A stretch of 64,000 nt of DNA, from contig CM067085.1 of assembly GCA_034008185.1 (NCBI GenBank), positions 58,696,602 to 58,760,601 on the forward strand, read 5' to 3'. Under the pieces are notes generated by a model, which was not told the DNA's origin, did not search any database, and saw nothing but the letters and a program-made list of their open reading frames with translations. The stretch's first letter is position 1. Each line of letters opens with the position of its first letter. Of this stretch, positions 23,159 through 35,100 are shown piece by piece. A program made the translations under genes and the position numbers. This DNA is from Gorsachius magnificus (lineage: Eukaryota > Chordata > Aves > Pelecaniformes > Ardeidae).

Positions 23159-23890
23159 CCTCACGCCGCCAGCCCGTGCTGCGTCATGCCGCCCCCGGCC
23201 CCGCCGAGCGCTGCGCCCGCAGGTGGGTCCGGCACGCACGACGACACAGGCACGGCACCGCGCCGCCCGCCGGCGGAGGGGAGCGGGGGGCTGCGGCGCG
23301 GGGGCGGCGGGGCCGGGGCGCGGCGCTCCCCCGTTGCGCACTATTATTTTCCGGGCGGCGGTGTTTACGCGGGCGGGGCCGCCGCCGCCGCGGGGGTGCG
23401 GCCGCCCGCCGGGCCCCGACGAGGCCGCGGGAGGAGCGGGGCCGCTGCCCCTTACCCGGGTGGCCTCCAGCGCTCGGACGGACGGAGGACGGCGAGTGGG
23501 GCGAGGGGAGTGGGACGGGCGAGGCGGGGGCCTGGCCCCCGCCCCCACCCCCCCGGCCTCCCGCCGCGGCTCGGGCGAGCGGGCAGGCGCGGGGGCTGGG
23601 GAGGGCTCTGTGAGAACAGTTTGCCGGCAGTGGCTCCCGTCCCGTCCCGCGGCTGTGTTGCCACGGCTGCTGCCTGCCCCCTGGTTTCAGGTATCGTGTC
23701 TCGGGAAGCGCCGTCGAAGGAAAGTTGGGAGGGAGCAGCTGTGGCGGCCCGGGGACCTGCCAGGGACCGTCACTGCTTGCAGTCTTCCTCCTCCTCAAAC
23801 ATAGCCCTTGTGCCTGTCGTCGAAGCCATGTAATCGCTCGTCAGACCGTTATATGCTTGTAACTTGATGTTTATTTTCTTTCCTCTTCAG

Positions 23891-23938
23891 ACTTCTACAG
23901 ATTTTCGTTAAAACCGCGCTAACCAAGATGGAAATCAG
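23891..23938 (+). other. Candidate 48-base internal exon, + strand
   Basis: The acceptor side is excellent (TTTATTTTCTTTCCTCTTCAG ends at 23890). The donor side reads ATCAG|GTTTGC, which is moderate. It contains an ATG near its 3' end, but only three codons follow. It is most simply a non-coding exon of the mir-101-1 host or of a JAK1 upstream transcript. Confidence 0.35.
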
Positions 23939-24119
23939 GTTTGCTACCTGTGCACCTCATAAGCTTTAGCAAAGGCAGGGCAAGAGTGGCTTGTAGTTTT
24001 CGAAGATAGTTGACCTGTGTGTAGGGGTGGGGATCACAAGCCTTGCAGGCTGTGGTCAGGGCACGTCAGTAATTGTGTTGGTGTGTTGCTAAAGGAATTT
24101 TGGTTTATATGAAACAGTG

Positions 24120-24137
24120 AAAAAAAAAAAAAAAAAA
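24120..24137. repeat. A18 homopolymer
   Basis: A simple A run inside the presumed mir-101-1 primary transcript. No element body is seen beside it. Confidence 0.9.
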
Positions 24138-26480
24138 GTACGTAGAACTGCCAGCCCCAAAGGAATAGGAGGTGGAACCAGAGTTTACAAACCAGCCAGA
24201 CAAACTTAGGCTTTCAAAAGGAAGAACTGGCAGCAAACACTGGAAACTAGAGTTTTTTTAAAAAACATATGGAAATATGCAATGCCCTGGCAATAACAAG
24301 AACAAAAATGTGTACTAGACTCCAAAACTAATGTGGGTTTTGCTTAAAAAGGGGTTTCTTCAGATAATAATGGGGAACCTACTTAAGCTTTTTGCATTGA
24401 GTCTCTGTATCTTTAGTCTGACTGAAGCAGAGCAAAAATCAGCATGTGCGTGTTAGATGGAAGGAAACAGACCATATTTGTATTGGAGCCAGTGCTAGAT
24501 CCTCTCTAGAGAAAATGGCATCAGCCCTTAGAATATGCATGTAACTCTAACAGTCTTTGTGCCAGAGGGTGCTGGGAAGGGATTGTTCACCTTTGAGGTC
24601 ATGCATCTTTTCCATTTAAATGGCGTAACAGTAACTGCTGGAGCATGGATTAAAATCTTGAAACAGAGGTCAAGGCATGCTTGAACTATAAAATAGCGAT
24701 TCTTCTCTCATCTCTTCAACCTGTGAAATGTAGGATTCCCAGTACTACATTTAATGCCCTTCTACTGAAATCAGTAGAATTGTCCTACTGGAATAGATAC
24801 GGTGTTGTAAAAAGACCCCAAAGTGCGGGCAAATGGTTCATTAGTTGTGCAGCTTCCTTCCTTTTCAAAAGTCACCATTGAATGTGCAGAATTTATTATA
24901 TTTTACAAAGGTTTTTTGTTGTTTTTTTTCTAGCAACAGTGGATTCTTTAATGATTAATCTACAAATGGTGGTAAATCTGTGAGGTTTAGGGTATATATT
25001 TAAGTCATCGGTGCCATCTTACGTCAGTATTGCATAATCTGTTGACTATCCCCTTTTTATGTAATGTATGTTTGTAGTTTGTTTTAAAATGTACAAATAT
25101 TTTTTTCCACTGCGTGCTTCTCCTCAGATATTTCATGTTTGTCTCTCCATTGCCCTCTTGAGTTAAAAACTTGTAAAACACCATTTCGATAGCTGGATCC
25201 AGCTGAGTGCTATGTATTTCTCTTTTTAAAACAGTCTCCATAACATCTCGAGACATGCTTTTTTTCTAGGTAAGTTATTTAGAATGTTACACCACTTCTG
25301 GAGTTTCTGCTTCCTCCTGGTAGAAACATGAGAGCAACTTGTACTAGTGAAGTCCATCAACATCATAGGTGAACTTTTTCTATAAACTTAACACATTACT
25401 TTTTACTATGAAAAACTATTGTGTTTTTTAAACTAATTTCAGAACTCAGTGTATTTGATTCACTTAACCAGAGGGGATACGGGGGTTGGGGGGGTGTGCG
25501 TGTAGAAATAGTTCCATGATCTTTTCAGCAATGTCTGGTTTTAGGGAAGAAAAAAAAGGGAGTAAAATACAGGTTGTTGTAAGCTTATAATTTAACTAGT
25601 TTGCAGTGGAATTGCTTATTTCACAATTTTGTGTTTGGATCCTATGACCTAAAAATGCCAGCTACATACTTGAAGCACCTCAAGCTTTTAGGCCCCTCTT
25701 TTGCTTACTCCAGCTGCAGTCCCTTGTGAACACAGCTGGCTGCCTGGCATTGGGTGCTACCCCTGTCAAAGCCATCAGTAGGCATAGGAACGGGTGCCTG
25801 CGATGCCGGCTCCCGAAGTGCATGTGACAAACTCTGATTAAGCCCAGCTGAATGTGTTCACAGTGCTGTAAAATTCCACCGCCTGCCAGCCTGCTCTGCT
25901 GGTGAAAGCCTGGCAGGCTTGGTGCAGTATGCAGCATGGTCACAGTGTGGTGCTACCCTCATACTTGCGTGGTTAATGATCCTGCTCCTCAGATGTCACA
26001 AGCGGCGTAGCTCCATTAACTTACCTGGCTCTGTGCCGTTATACACACTGACTGGTTCATGACATTCAGTGCTGAAGTAGCATAAACCAAATGCTGCTGT
26101 CTAGCTCTGGTGAATTTAAGGGGGAGAGAGGGGTGCCCCCGTTCTCTCTAGTGATATCTGTAGAGAGGTTAGTTACCCTTTCTCAATTAAACCCAGCATT
26201 GGTGAATTTGGCCAGAAGCAGCTACTACTTAGGAACACTTTGAGCTGCTTTGCAGAAGCCATCATGGTCATTAGGATAGCACTAATTATGTGGATAATTT
26301 TCTGGACTGAAACCTCAGATGCAAAGCCACTTCTGTTAAATGCCTCTGAGCCTTTCACCTGGCAGCTGGGCATCTGTTGGGGGTGGCATGGGGGTTTTGA
26401 CATGCGTAAGGGATGAGGAGACAGAGGACGTGCCTGCTGGGCTCAGCAGTGTTGCGGAGGGGCCGCAATGACTGACAGGC

Positions 26481-26555
26481 TGCCCTGGCTCAGTTATCAC
26501 AGTGCTGATGCTGTCTCTTGTAAAGGTACAGTACTGTGATAACTGAAGGATGGCA
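26481..26555 (+). ncRNA. MIR101-1: mir-101-1 precursor hairpin
   Basis: The 75-base hairpin matches the human mir-101-1 precursor, from memory, except for two bases in the terminal loop. The 5p arm is 26491-26512 (begins CAGTTATCACAGTGCTG). The 3p arm, the main mature miRNA, is 26527-26547, with UACAGUA at its 5' end giving the seed ACAGUAC. miR-101 targets include EZH2 and other chromatin and growth regulators in vertebrates. Strand and place between AK4 and JAK1 match the mammalian copy, so this is mir-101-1 rather than mir-101-2, which lies in RCL1. The hairpin is unbroken, with both arms intact. Confidence 0.98.
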
Positions 26556-26717
26556 GCCATCTGAGCTTCACGGGGCTCCGCACCACCAGTTCTCTGTGCC
26601 CTGGGGACTGACGGACTGATGCGCGTACAGCACACCATCCTGCTGAAGTGGAGTGTACTGCTAAATGTATCCCTTTGCATAAAAGTCAAAGGTTAAAAAA
26701 ACTTAATGTTTTATTTG

Positions 26718-26723
26718 AATAAA
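26718..26723 (+). terminator. Polyadenylation signal after mir-101-1
   Basis: AATAAA lies 163 bases past the hairpin and is followed within 20-50 bases by T/GT-rich sequence (GAGTTTGCCTGTT, GACTGGTTTGC). TTTATT motifs on both sides also give - strand signals, so the direction of use is not certain. Confidence 0.4.
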
Positions 26724-29700
26724 ATATTATACTTTATTGAGAGTTTGCCTGTTAATTGACTGGTTTGCATTGGCACGTCTTCCAGAAATGCTGTGCTTTG
26801 GTAATCTTTAAAAATGGTTCAGAAAGCAGGGTCCTGTGCAGCATGGTGAAGTATTAAAGAGCAGAGGGGCGGGTCAATGGGTAATACTTGGTGCCAGAAC
26901 AAACAGAAATGACTCTGTAGCAATAGAGAAAACAAAGCCCTCTTTAGGTACCTTTTAATATCTCTTGTTAACAATATCATGCTCTTGGCTAACTGGTCTC
27001 CTAACTAATTTTCTGTATGTCTCAATACATGGAAGTAGATGGTGGGATGCTGGTTATTTCGCAGTCTGCCCAGCACGCTAGGGCAATGCAGCCGTTTGCA
27101 CCATGCAGGGTGGGTTGTTGGCAATGCAGGTGGTATAGCTGCTTGCAGGGTTTGGTTGGGGCCTCTCTGCCCTGCTGAGTGGGAGACTGCAGATTTCCCG
27201 GGTAATTTCTATACCAGTTTCATTACAATACGTAGAAAGGCTGAGGTTTTTCAGGGAACCTGGTCTTGGCTGAAGCCTCTAGCTGTGAATGTTGTACGCT
27301 GTGAATTAAACCGAGCTGGGAGACTGAGGCAGCTCGGGGAGGTGCTGGGTGCGGGAGTGTGGAGCCGGGCTGCACCACTGGGAGGCGACGGCAGAGGGGT
27401 CCCGCGGGCCAGGTTGTGTTGGGGAGCGTGAATCTGAGGGGTTTTGCACATAAATAAGCTGAGACCTGCAGATGTGTCAGCGTGGTGCCTGTTCTCCAGT
27501 TCCTCCCCCCCAAGGAAGTGTCTGGCCCTCAGGCTGTCGAGGCTGCAGGCTGATGCAGCGATTTCCAGAGGTCACAATTTATTCTTGATACCGATGTTAA
27601 GTGTGGTCATTAACCCAGTGGTGTTTAGAAAACTCTTCCTTCTGGACTGGATGATTCATGACTGTCTGGGGCCTTGCCCTGTGCTCCCCTACACAGCCCT
27701 GGCTGCTGCTCACTGCTCTGGGGAGAGGATGGGGATTAGCTCAAGCAGCAGTCTGCTCCAAGATGGCAATTAGATGGTTTATGTTATTTCTCAAACCTTT
27801 ACTGGAACACATTTCTGCCAGACTGTGCTGCTGGCTATGTCTGTGGGCCCAGATGGGGTCAGTGCTGTACAGCCGTGATGGAACATTTTGCCAGCGTGCG
27901 TCATTTATACAGAGGAAATTATTACTGGTGGTATGATAGCGGCTTGAGACTGTTTCTGGAGGAGGACTCTATTGTACTAAAAACTCTGCAAATGATAAAG
28001 ACATCCTGCTACCAAGAGTTTAAGTTCTAGATAGATTAAAATCTGAGCAGAGTCAACCCTCAGCTTCCTCTCTGCCTCATTCTGAAGCCTGCAGGGACCC
28101 CTTGACCTGGAAAAGAATACGCTCATCCCAAAAAGGAGAGGTAGTTGCCTCCTGCAGTGCAGCAGCTGCAGCCATCCCTGGCTGTACAACAGCAACATGC
28201 CTGCGCCCCTCCTTCAGTGCCATGCCACGCTCCCATTTTGGTTGCAGGATGAGCGGGAGAGAAGAGGAGCTGTGGGATCCTGGGGGTGGGAGCATTTGTA
28301 AGCTTGCAGGCTGGCCAGGACTGGGCTTCATCTCTTTTTAGCGATTTCTGTTGTTGTTAGGATCCAGCAGGTGCTCAAGGAATGTGCATCCTCTTTCCTG
28401 GGAGAAGGGCAGGTGGCAGTGGAGTTTGGAGCTGGAAGTAGCGTGGCGCTCAGCCAGGTCCTCCTGGTGCTGCCCCAAGGACAGCTTTGGGTGTTCACTG
28501 ATGAATACAGTCAGGGCGCTGACTCGTACTAGAAACAGAAAAGTTCTTGTCCTTCCCACACGAAGTAAGGTAATTGCTCAGAGCCAGATGCAAGGTTTGT
28601 TACGGACCAGGTCCAAGGAGTAAGGTTCCTCACCTACCAAGCCTTGGGTCGGATTTGGGGGTTAATTACCAACCCAGGTCATTTAGTGGCATGTGCAGCA
28701 AAGCTGCTTGCTGTATACTGCAGCATGCATCGAGTACTGGTGAAATAGAGCAAAGAGCCTGTTCAAATGACATGTGCCTCTGGCTTCAGATTGTGATTCT
28801 CGTTTCCTGTTACAACAAGAACAGCTTTGAGCTCTGGCATAGGACAGGAACTGAAATGCTGTCTGTGCCTGAAAACAACACCTCTCCGATCAGATTTACT
28901 GGGAGCCTTTATCTCCCTCTCTAGCTCAGCAGACATTAAGAGTCCATCTCTTTTTCCTGCACCTTCTTACTGATATCGTAATGTGACAGACTTATTATAA
29001 ATACTGGTGGGTTTGCTATGTCTAAATATTGCTACACGCGAACAATGCAACTATCAAGTCTTTTTTGGCAGCGGAGCACTTCCTCCCACGAACTGTGTTA
29101 AAGCAAGATGTAAACAACATGCATACAGTGATATATCACATCACTTTCTGCTCAAAAATAAGGTCTCTGAGGACCATCCGCTTTCTGATAAAACTTTCTG
29201 TAATTTATGGGTTTGATCCCAAGGCAAGGCAGTTTTCTTGTGACACATCTCAGCTGTCATTCCAGATGGATTTGTTCTAACCCGGTGGTTCTCAGGCTTT
29301 TTCATCAGGAAAGTCCCTTTTCCCATCTGGAGGCCGTTGCCTTCCTACCCACGTTTCACATGAGAAGAACAGCAGTTCTGGTCCTGCGACATCTCCTCAG
29401 GGCTGCGAGGCTGCAGAAAAGAACGGCTGTTTTGTTCCTGGCTCTCGTCCACAAATCATCCTTTTAAGGGTCGAAGTTTCTGCTCCGAGCAAGCTGGCCA
29501 GCTGCTGTCGGCTTCTGACAACAGCGGGATAAAAGACTTAGATTGTCAGCTAGTGCCCAGCCTTGAAACCAGGTGAAGAGATTGCCTTTCCACAAAATGC
29601 CTTTTTTTTTTAAGTGTGACTCCTATCACTGTTCAGCATGAGGCATCAGTACCTAAAAGCTTCATTTTAGCTGTACTAAAATAAAAAGAATCCTTCCCAA

Positions 29701-30904
29701 CAGTTTCAAGCACGCAGCCGTTGTTTCAAAGTCCAGCAGTTCCCTGTATGAATCAGGCTGCATTTTAATTACTGTTCATTGAAATCAAATCATCTCTGGC
29801 TAGTGCAGAGCACTTCAACTTGAACTTTAATCCTGGCCTTCTTGATTAAACATCTTTACAAATCAAGTAGCCTAATTGCAATGTCCCGATATGTACAAAT
29901 ATTAGATATACCAGAATGTAACTTGGTTTTAGGTCAGGTTAAGCAATTTCTGAATGTGAGCCTGGAGATGTTGAACAAAGTAGAATGAAAAAAACAAGTT
30001 GATGACGGCTGTGGTGCAGTCTATTTGTGTGATCAGAAATGTCACCAGCTCAACCATACAACATGTTTTCTTCAGATGCAGAGGTATCTTCTTGGCATGC
30101 CAGCTCCAAAAACTGCTCAGTTAGATCACCCTGCCTGCAAAATTTCATGAGCTTAATGAGAATTCAGCATTATTCATTCATTGCAAATATGCTCAGCTCA
30201 ACTGTGGTAATATTTTCACTTTCTTAGAGTAAAATCTGGTCAATGTGTTGGAGCTGTATTCCCGCTCTTGCTGTTCTCAGTGGAGTGCTCTGGTTATGTT
30301 CTTGCTCCTGTTTCCAGGTGAGGGGTCCTTTTCCACTCAGTGCAAACGCTGTGCAGTAACAGTAATGGCAATTGCATGTGCCTGTCACCAGGAAAAGTAG
30401 TCCCCAGGAGTACTGTGTGAAAACAGAGAATGACATGATCGTTTCTCCTTTCTGCATAAAATAAAAAAAATATGTGAGACTGCACCTCACATTTTGGAGC
30501 TGTCTGCTAGCTGAATTGTTGGCGAATATGTAAACCCTGCATTTTTGTCAGTAGTTTGATTCACAAAAGGAAACTGTGACTTTAATTGATGTCTGATTGG
30601 GGACAAAAATACTCATCAGGAACTGGTTGTTTCGGTGTGGTACAGTATCAAAGTTACTGCTATCATTTCTGTATTCAGGCAGATGATAAAGTCACGATTG
30701 TTCAACTTCATACATAATTTGCTCTTTGTAACATTTCACAGGAGCAGGAGAGGGGCATGGATATATGTGTGGAATATGCTCTTACATGAGATCAAGCATT
30801 TATGTTGGGCTAATGTTACAAGCTTTCTGGGATCAGACACTGCTAGAGCCAGAGGAAAGACCCCTCTTGACTCCAAAGGGCTTTGGCTCAGACCTGTACT
30901 TCGG

Positions 30905-30955
30905 ATCATAGGTGAAATTCTGATCTCAATCTCAAGTTCCCCATTGACTTCAAGA
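30905..30955. repeat. Possible ancient amniote interspersed-repeat remnant
   Basis: The phrases GTGAAATTCTG and CCCCATTGACTTCAA resemble a repeat motif common in reptile and bird genomes (variants of 'TGAAATCCTGG...CCATTGACTTCAATGG'). The match is partial and from memory, and the family is not assigned. Confidence 0.3.
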
Positions 30956-32144
30956 GGATGACAGCTGCATTTAGTCTGGGTTTTTGATGCACAGGGATGT
31001 GCATCTGACACTGGAAAAAGCCTCATTCAACTGTAGCAGAAAACAGGGAAAAAAGAGCATGGGGCTGCAAAGGAAGCACAGCAGTTGCGGTGTGGCAGCT
31101 TGTGGTGGAGGAGGGTTGGAGAGGGCAGGTGGTTATCAGCTCTCCCTCTGCCACAGTTTGCTGCCTTCTCCCTACGGTGAATGTGAGAGTTTGCTATCGA
31201 CTGCCCTCCATTTTAATTAACTCCAGAAGCAGGCAAAGTACACTGAATAATTCAAGAGAGACATGTGTTTAAACATTTGCACAGGCTTCAGATTCCTCCT
31301 GCCTAAAAATAAGTCTGTGAGAGAGCAGATGATTCCTCTTCAAGGTGTTGGTGGATGGGCAACAGAGCTGTGGACCCCATCCCAAAACCATCGTGTTGCT
31401 CCACCCAAGAAGGTGGGTCTTGTCCTTGCTTTCTTGCTGCTGGGACCAACCTGGGGCTGATGGTGGTGGAAAGTTGAAGGAAATGGAGTCGAGGGCTGCA
31501 CGCACAACAGCAGCACCAGCACAGGTAGTTTTGGTCTGGTGGTACCAAAGGGCTTGTAGTGAAGAGCACTGAAGAAAGGGCTGGTAGAGGAATAGGTGAG
31601 GTCGGTAACAGGTCTGAACATTAGCAGTTTTGTTACTCTGAAGTTACAGAGGTAGCTGTTTTCCATAACTGGGAGTCTCACCTCCTGCATTTTTTCAAAA
31701 AAGAGAACATGACTTTTAACAAAAACACACAAGCAAAAATGTGAATGCACAGATGCCCTTTGGGGTCAGTGTTTTGTAGCAGAAGTGATTCTTCCAGGGG
31801 GAAGTGGATGAGGAGTAGTTGGTACCTTTCCTGTGGAAGCGCACTGATAAAGGCTATGCCGGTGTACATGGGCACAGATCAGCAGAGACAGCATGAGAGG
31901 CTCTGTGCAGATGTTTTTGATGTTGTGCCCAGGATTACCTCCTGATTTGGTGTATTTCATATGCAAGCAATTTCCTTAAACGTGTTGGCTTCACATTCCC
32001 AGAGTAATAAAAAAGTCATGTGTGTGTTTTAGAAAAATTTCCACCCAGTGCAGAACAGCAACGGCTCAAGACAGCATGTGATGCCACCCCTCCAGCATTC
32101 AAAGCCTTGCTGCATTCTGGTTTGAAATGCAGTGCTCCAGGGAA

Positions 32145-32169
32145 CTCTGGAAATTTTAAATTTCCAGAG
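32145..32169. repeat. 25-base near-perfect palindrome
   Basis: The left arm CTCTGGAAATTT (32145-32156) and right arm AAATTTCCAGAG (32158-32169) are exact reverse complements around a single central base. Confidence 0.9.
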
Positions 32170-35100
32170 GCTTATTACTAATGAAGCCTAATTAATTTTG
32201 GACGTAATTGTGACATGCTGCTGCAGTTGCATTTGCATCCCCATTAAAGGAAAACTCACTTTAATCACAATCCACAGCGGGTGTTTTCTCTAAAAATTAC
32301 TAGACTGTCTATTTAGTTCCTCCTTAGTCTAAGGATTTTTCACTTTTGCACCCCTTTAACTCAGCTAATTTAAAGGAAACATGCCACAGCCTTTTAAAAC
32401 AATTGCATGAAAGATAGCGTTTCACATAAGAGGAAATGAGGAAAAACAGTGTTACATAAAATGGGAGAAAAATCCTATGCTGCTTTTCACCTCCATAGGT
32501 TTCATGGAATGAAATGGTAACGTCAGCTATTTTCACCAGATTTTGTATTGCAATGCTCTTGATATGTTTGAAACCCACAGCTAACAATATCCAAATGCAC
32601 TGTAACAATTATACTCTGAGTACCGTGCCATTTAAACGCAACCCAGGGTGACAGAGACCAGCCTGAATGTTACCTTTCTCTGTCTCGAAGATCACTGACA
32701 TCTTTAGTTTTCCTCTTCCTGTACCCTTTCACAACAGCCACAGGCTGAATCCCCAGTGCACATGGTTAAGCAGCACGGCAGGACGAAGGCACAGACTGGG
32801 GCACTAAGCTCCTGACAGTGATACTGCTTGTCTTTAATGGGCTTGGGAAAAAGTCCACATTTCTCCAGATTTGGAGTTTGTCATCCCACTTGTATTTCTG
32901 AACCCTCTGTGCCATTATGAGCAACACCCGTCCTGGAAACATGACCTTAATTCTCTATATGACAGAGAGAGGGGGAATATGGCAGACACCACATAAAAAT
33001 GCTGCTGTATAACACAGACCAAGGAAATGTAGTTTCCAAAAGTACACGAGAAAAACAGCAGCAACAGAACGTGCTTTGGAAGTTGTCCAAGCAAGGCCAT
33101 ATATCCCGGCTGCTAGGAATTCGTTAAAGATTTTAGAAATGCTGCGTGCTCCAGGTTACGTGTGTTCTCCTGAAAGAGACAGGGGCACCTGGTCTCGGAT
33201 GCTGGACACTGACCTGAGGAGTGCCCCCAGCCATGTAAACAAGCTCTGTGATCTGTGGACCATGAGGGACGTGAATCAATGTTTGGTATCATTACAGAAA
33301 GGCAAACTTTTTGGTGACAAACATGGCATTTCCAATCCTGAAACATCTAATTATTGTTCTGGTTGAGGTTGCTGCTCTGCTTCGTCCCTCCCGACCAGTA
33401 GACCGACCTCCAGTTGCAGTTAGTGCTAGGCTTGCCCTTACAAAAACCAACTGTTGCACATTCAGCTTTTTCTGGGTTATATATACATATGTGTATGGAG
33501 CTGGTATATAAGCAAGTGCGTCTAGCTCTAGCAGTGTGGCTGACAGGCAGCCAGGCAGCAAGTGGGTACCCGTGAACTGTGCCAGCACCAAACTCATCCT
33601 TCTGGAGACAGCCACGCTGGAAAGCAGATGAGCTGAAGAAAATGCATTTGAGGTTCTGGGCAACATTGATCTGTCTTTGTGTAGTTTATTAGTCTGCTTG
33701 AAGCACAATAAAAAGGTGCTCACCAAATGAGTCTGAATTCAATGGAGGGGGAATCAGAACTGGGATTTGGAGCTGGCCACCATTACCACCACGATCACCA
33801 CCTCCACCACACTGTTCCATTACGTCTCAGGGCAGCGATGGCTGAGACAAGAAGCCAGATTTAGGCTGCCCTGGTTGCAGTGTGCCAGCTGCCCGGCCAC
33901 AGGCACTGCTGTAACACCATCCTTTGCAGCTGCTCTGCAGCTCTTTACACAAACCCAGCTTCTGCTTCACAACAAGTGAACATAAGGTATGTTTTTCAGC
34001 AGAGAAATCTGGAAAAAAATGCAAATAATGTTGTTGGTTCAGTTTGTTAAGAGGACAGTGAAGAACCAGAAAGCTGGCAACAGGGCAAAAACAGATGATG
34101 AAGGCAAGCAGCAACACGAACATGCCTGACGCAAGACTGAGACACAGAAGCAGCATCTCCATGCTCCTGAGCTTGGGGCAAAGTGAGCAAACTCCAGCCC
34201 CCTGGCCAGGGAAGTCGGGAAATGGAGTTACACCTCCTACACGCTGCTCTGCCAGCTCGCTTCAGCCCTGTGCAGGAAATCCCCCTGCAGCTTGGCTTTC
34301 AGCAGCAGCTGCCACGGCACCCTCAGAACAAGCATTGCTTTGGATAGACAAAATTTAATCCTGTTTTTGCAAAGGAAATTTGGACTACCAACATGAAGTA
34401 CCTCTCTTTCCCTAAACCAAGAGTCTTAGAAATTCCACTTAGCTTAAAAAGAAGGGTTGAACACCATAGTTAGAAGTAGTTAATTATGAAGAAGCAATTC
34501 ACACATTCCTGGATGTCTCAAAATAAATTCTCTCACTTGCTTTTCCAAGCAGAGACAAGCACTCTGAAAACACAGTGTCACAAACACAGTTTCACGCATG
34601 TTATGTGAGTGCAGGAAGTTTAAGATAAATTCAGCAACAGATCAGATGAAAGAACTTGTGCATATCTATTTATACAGCTCCCGTGGCAAGTCCCACCCCA
34701 TCACTGCAGTATCCGGGGGCCTCACAGTCTCTTAAGATGTTGCATGGTGATGGTGCACAGTGCTACCGACTTTGCCAATGGGGAGATATGACAGGGAGGA
34801 GCATGCAGGGTGAATTCACCCACAACACCCACCTGATAGGCACCTGACAGATGGTTTGGAGCACCTAAGGTTCTTGCTGAATGACCTCTGTTGCTTGACC
34901 CAACTCTGCGCTGCCCAATAGCCTGGTTCTCCTGCTCCTCCTGGCCCTGCGTCCTGGCTGCTCCCCATGCTCCAGCTGCAAGGTGAACCAAACCCAGCAT
35001 GGGTCCAGCTGAGAACAGCTTCTGCTCTCTGTGTTAGAAAAAATAACTCTAAGTGAAAAGATCAGTTTTGATGATCTTGAGGAAAAAAATGCTCTATTTG

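Larger units (their letters stand above)
23120..26745 (+). ncRNA. Probable primary transcript of mir-101-1
   Basis: This inferred + strand unit has a YY1/ETS-marked CpG-island start at about 23.1 kb, a donor-like CAG|GTGGGT at 23222, a candidate internal exon at 23891-23938, the mir-101-1 hairpin at 26481-26555, and AATAAA at 26718-26723 followed by GT-rich sequence. In mammals mir-101-1 lies between JAK1 and AK4 on the JAK1 strand, as here. No convincing protein is encoded. The transcript could instead read on into JAK1 as an upstream alternative 5' end. Exon boundaries are unproven. Confidence 0.5.

Noticed and set aside
22404..23804. A 466-codon open frame on the + strand across the CpG island
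   Set aside because: It is low complexity (Pro, Arg, Ala, Gly), overlaps equally long frames on both strands, shows no domain, and is expected by chance where stop codons are depleted by GC content.
26336..26689. A 117-codon - strand open frame over mir-101-1
   Set aside because: It is antisense to the hairpin, and the conservation there is explained by the microRNA.
27039..27431. A 130-codon + strand open frame downstream of mir-101-1
   Set aside because: There is no domain or family resemblance, and frames on the other strand cover the same bases.
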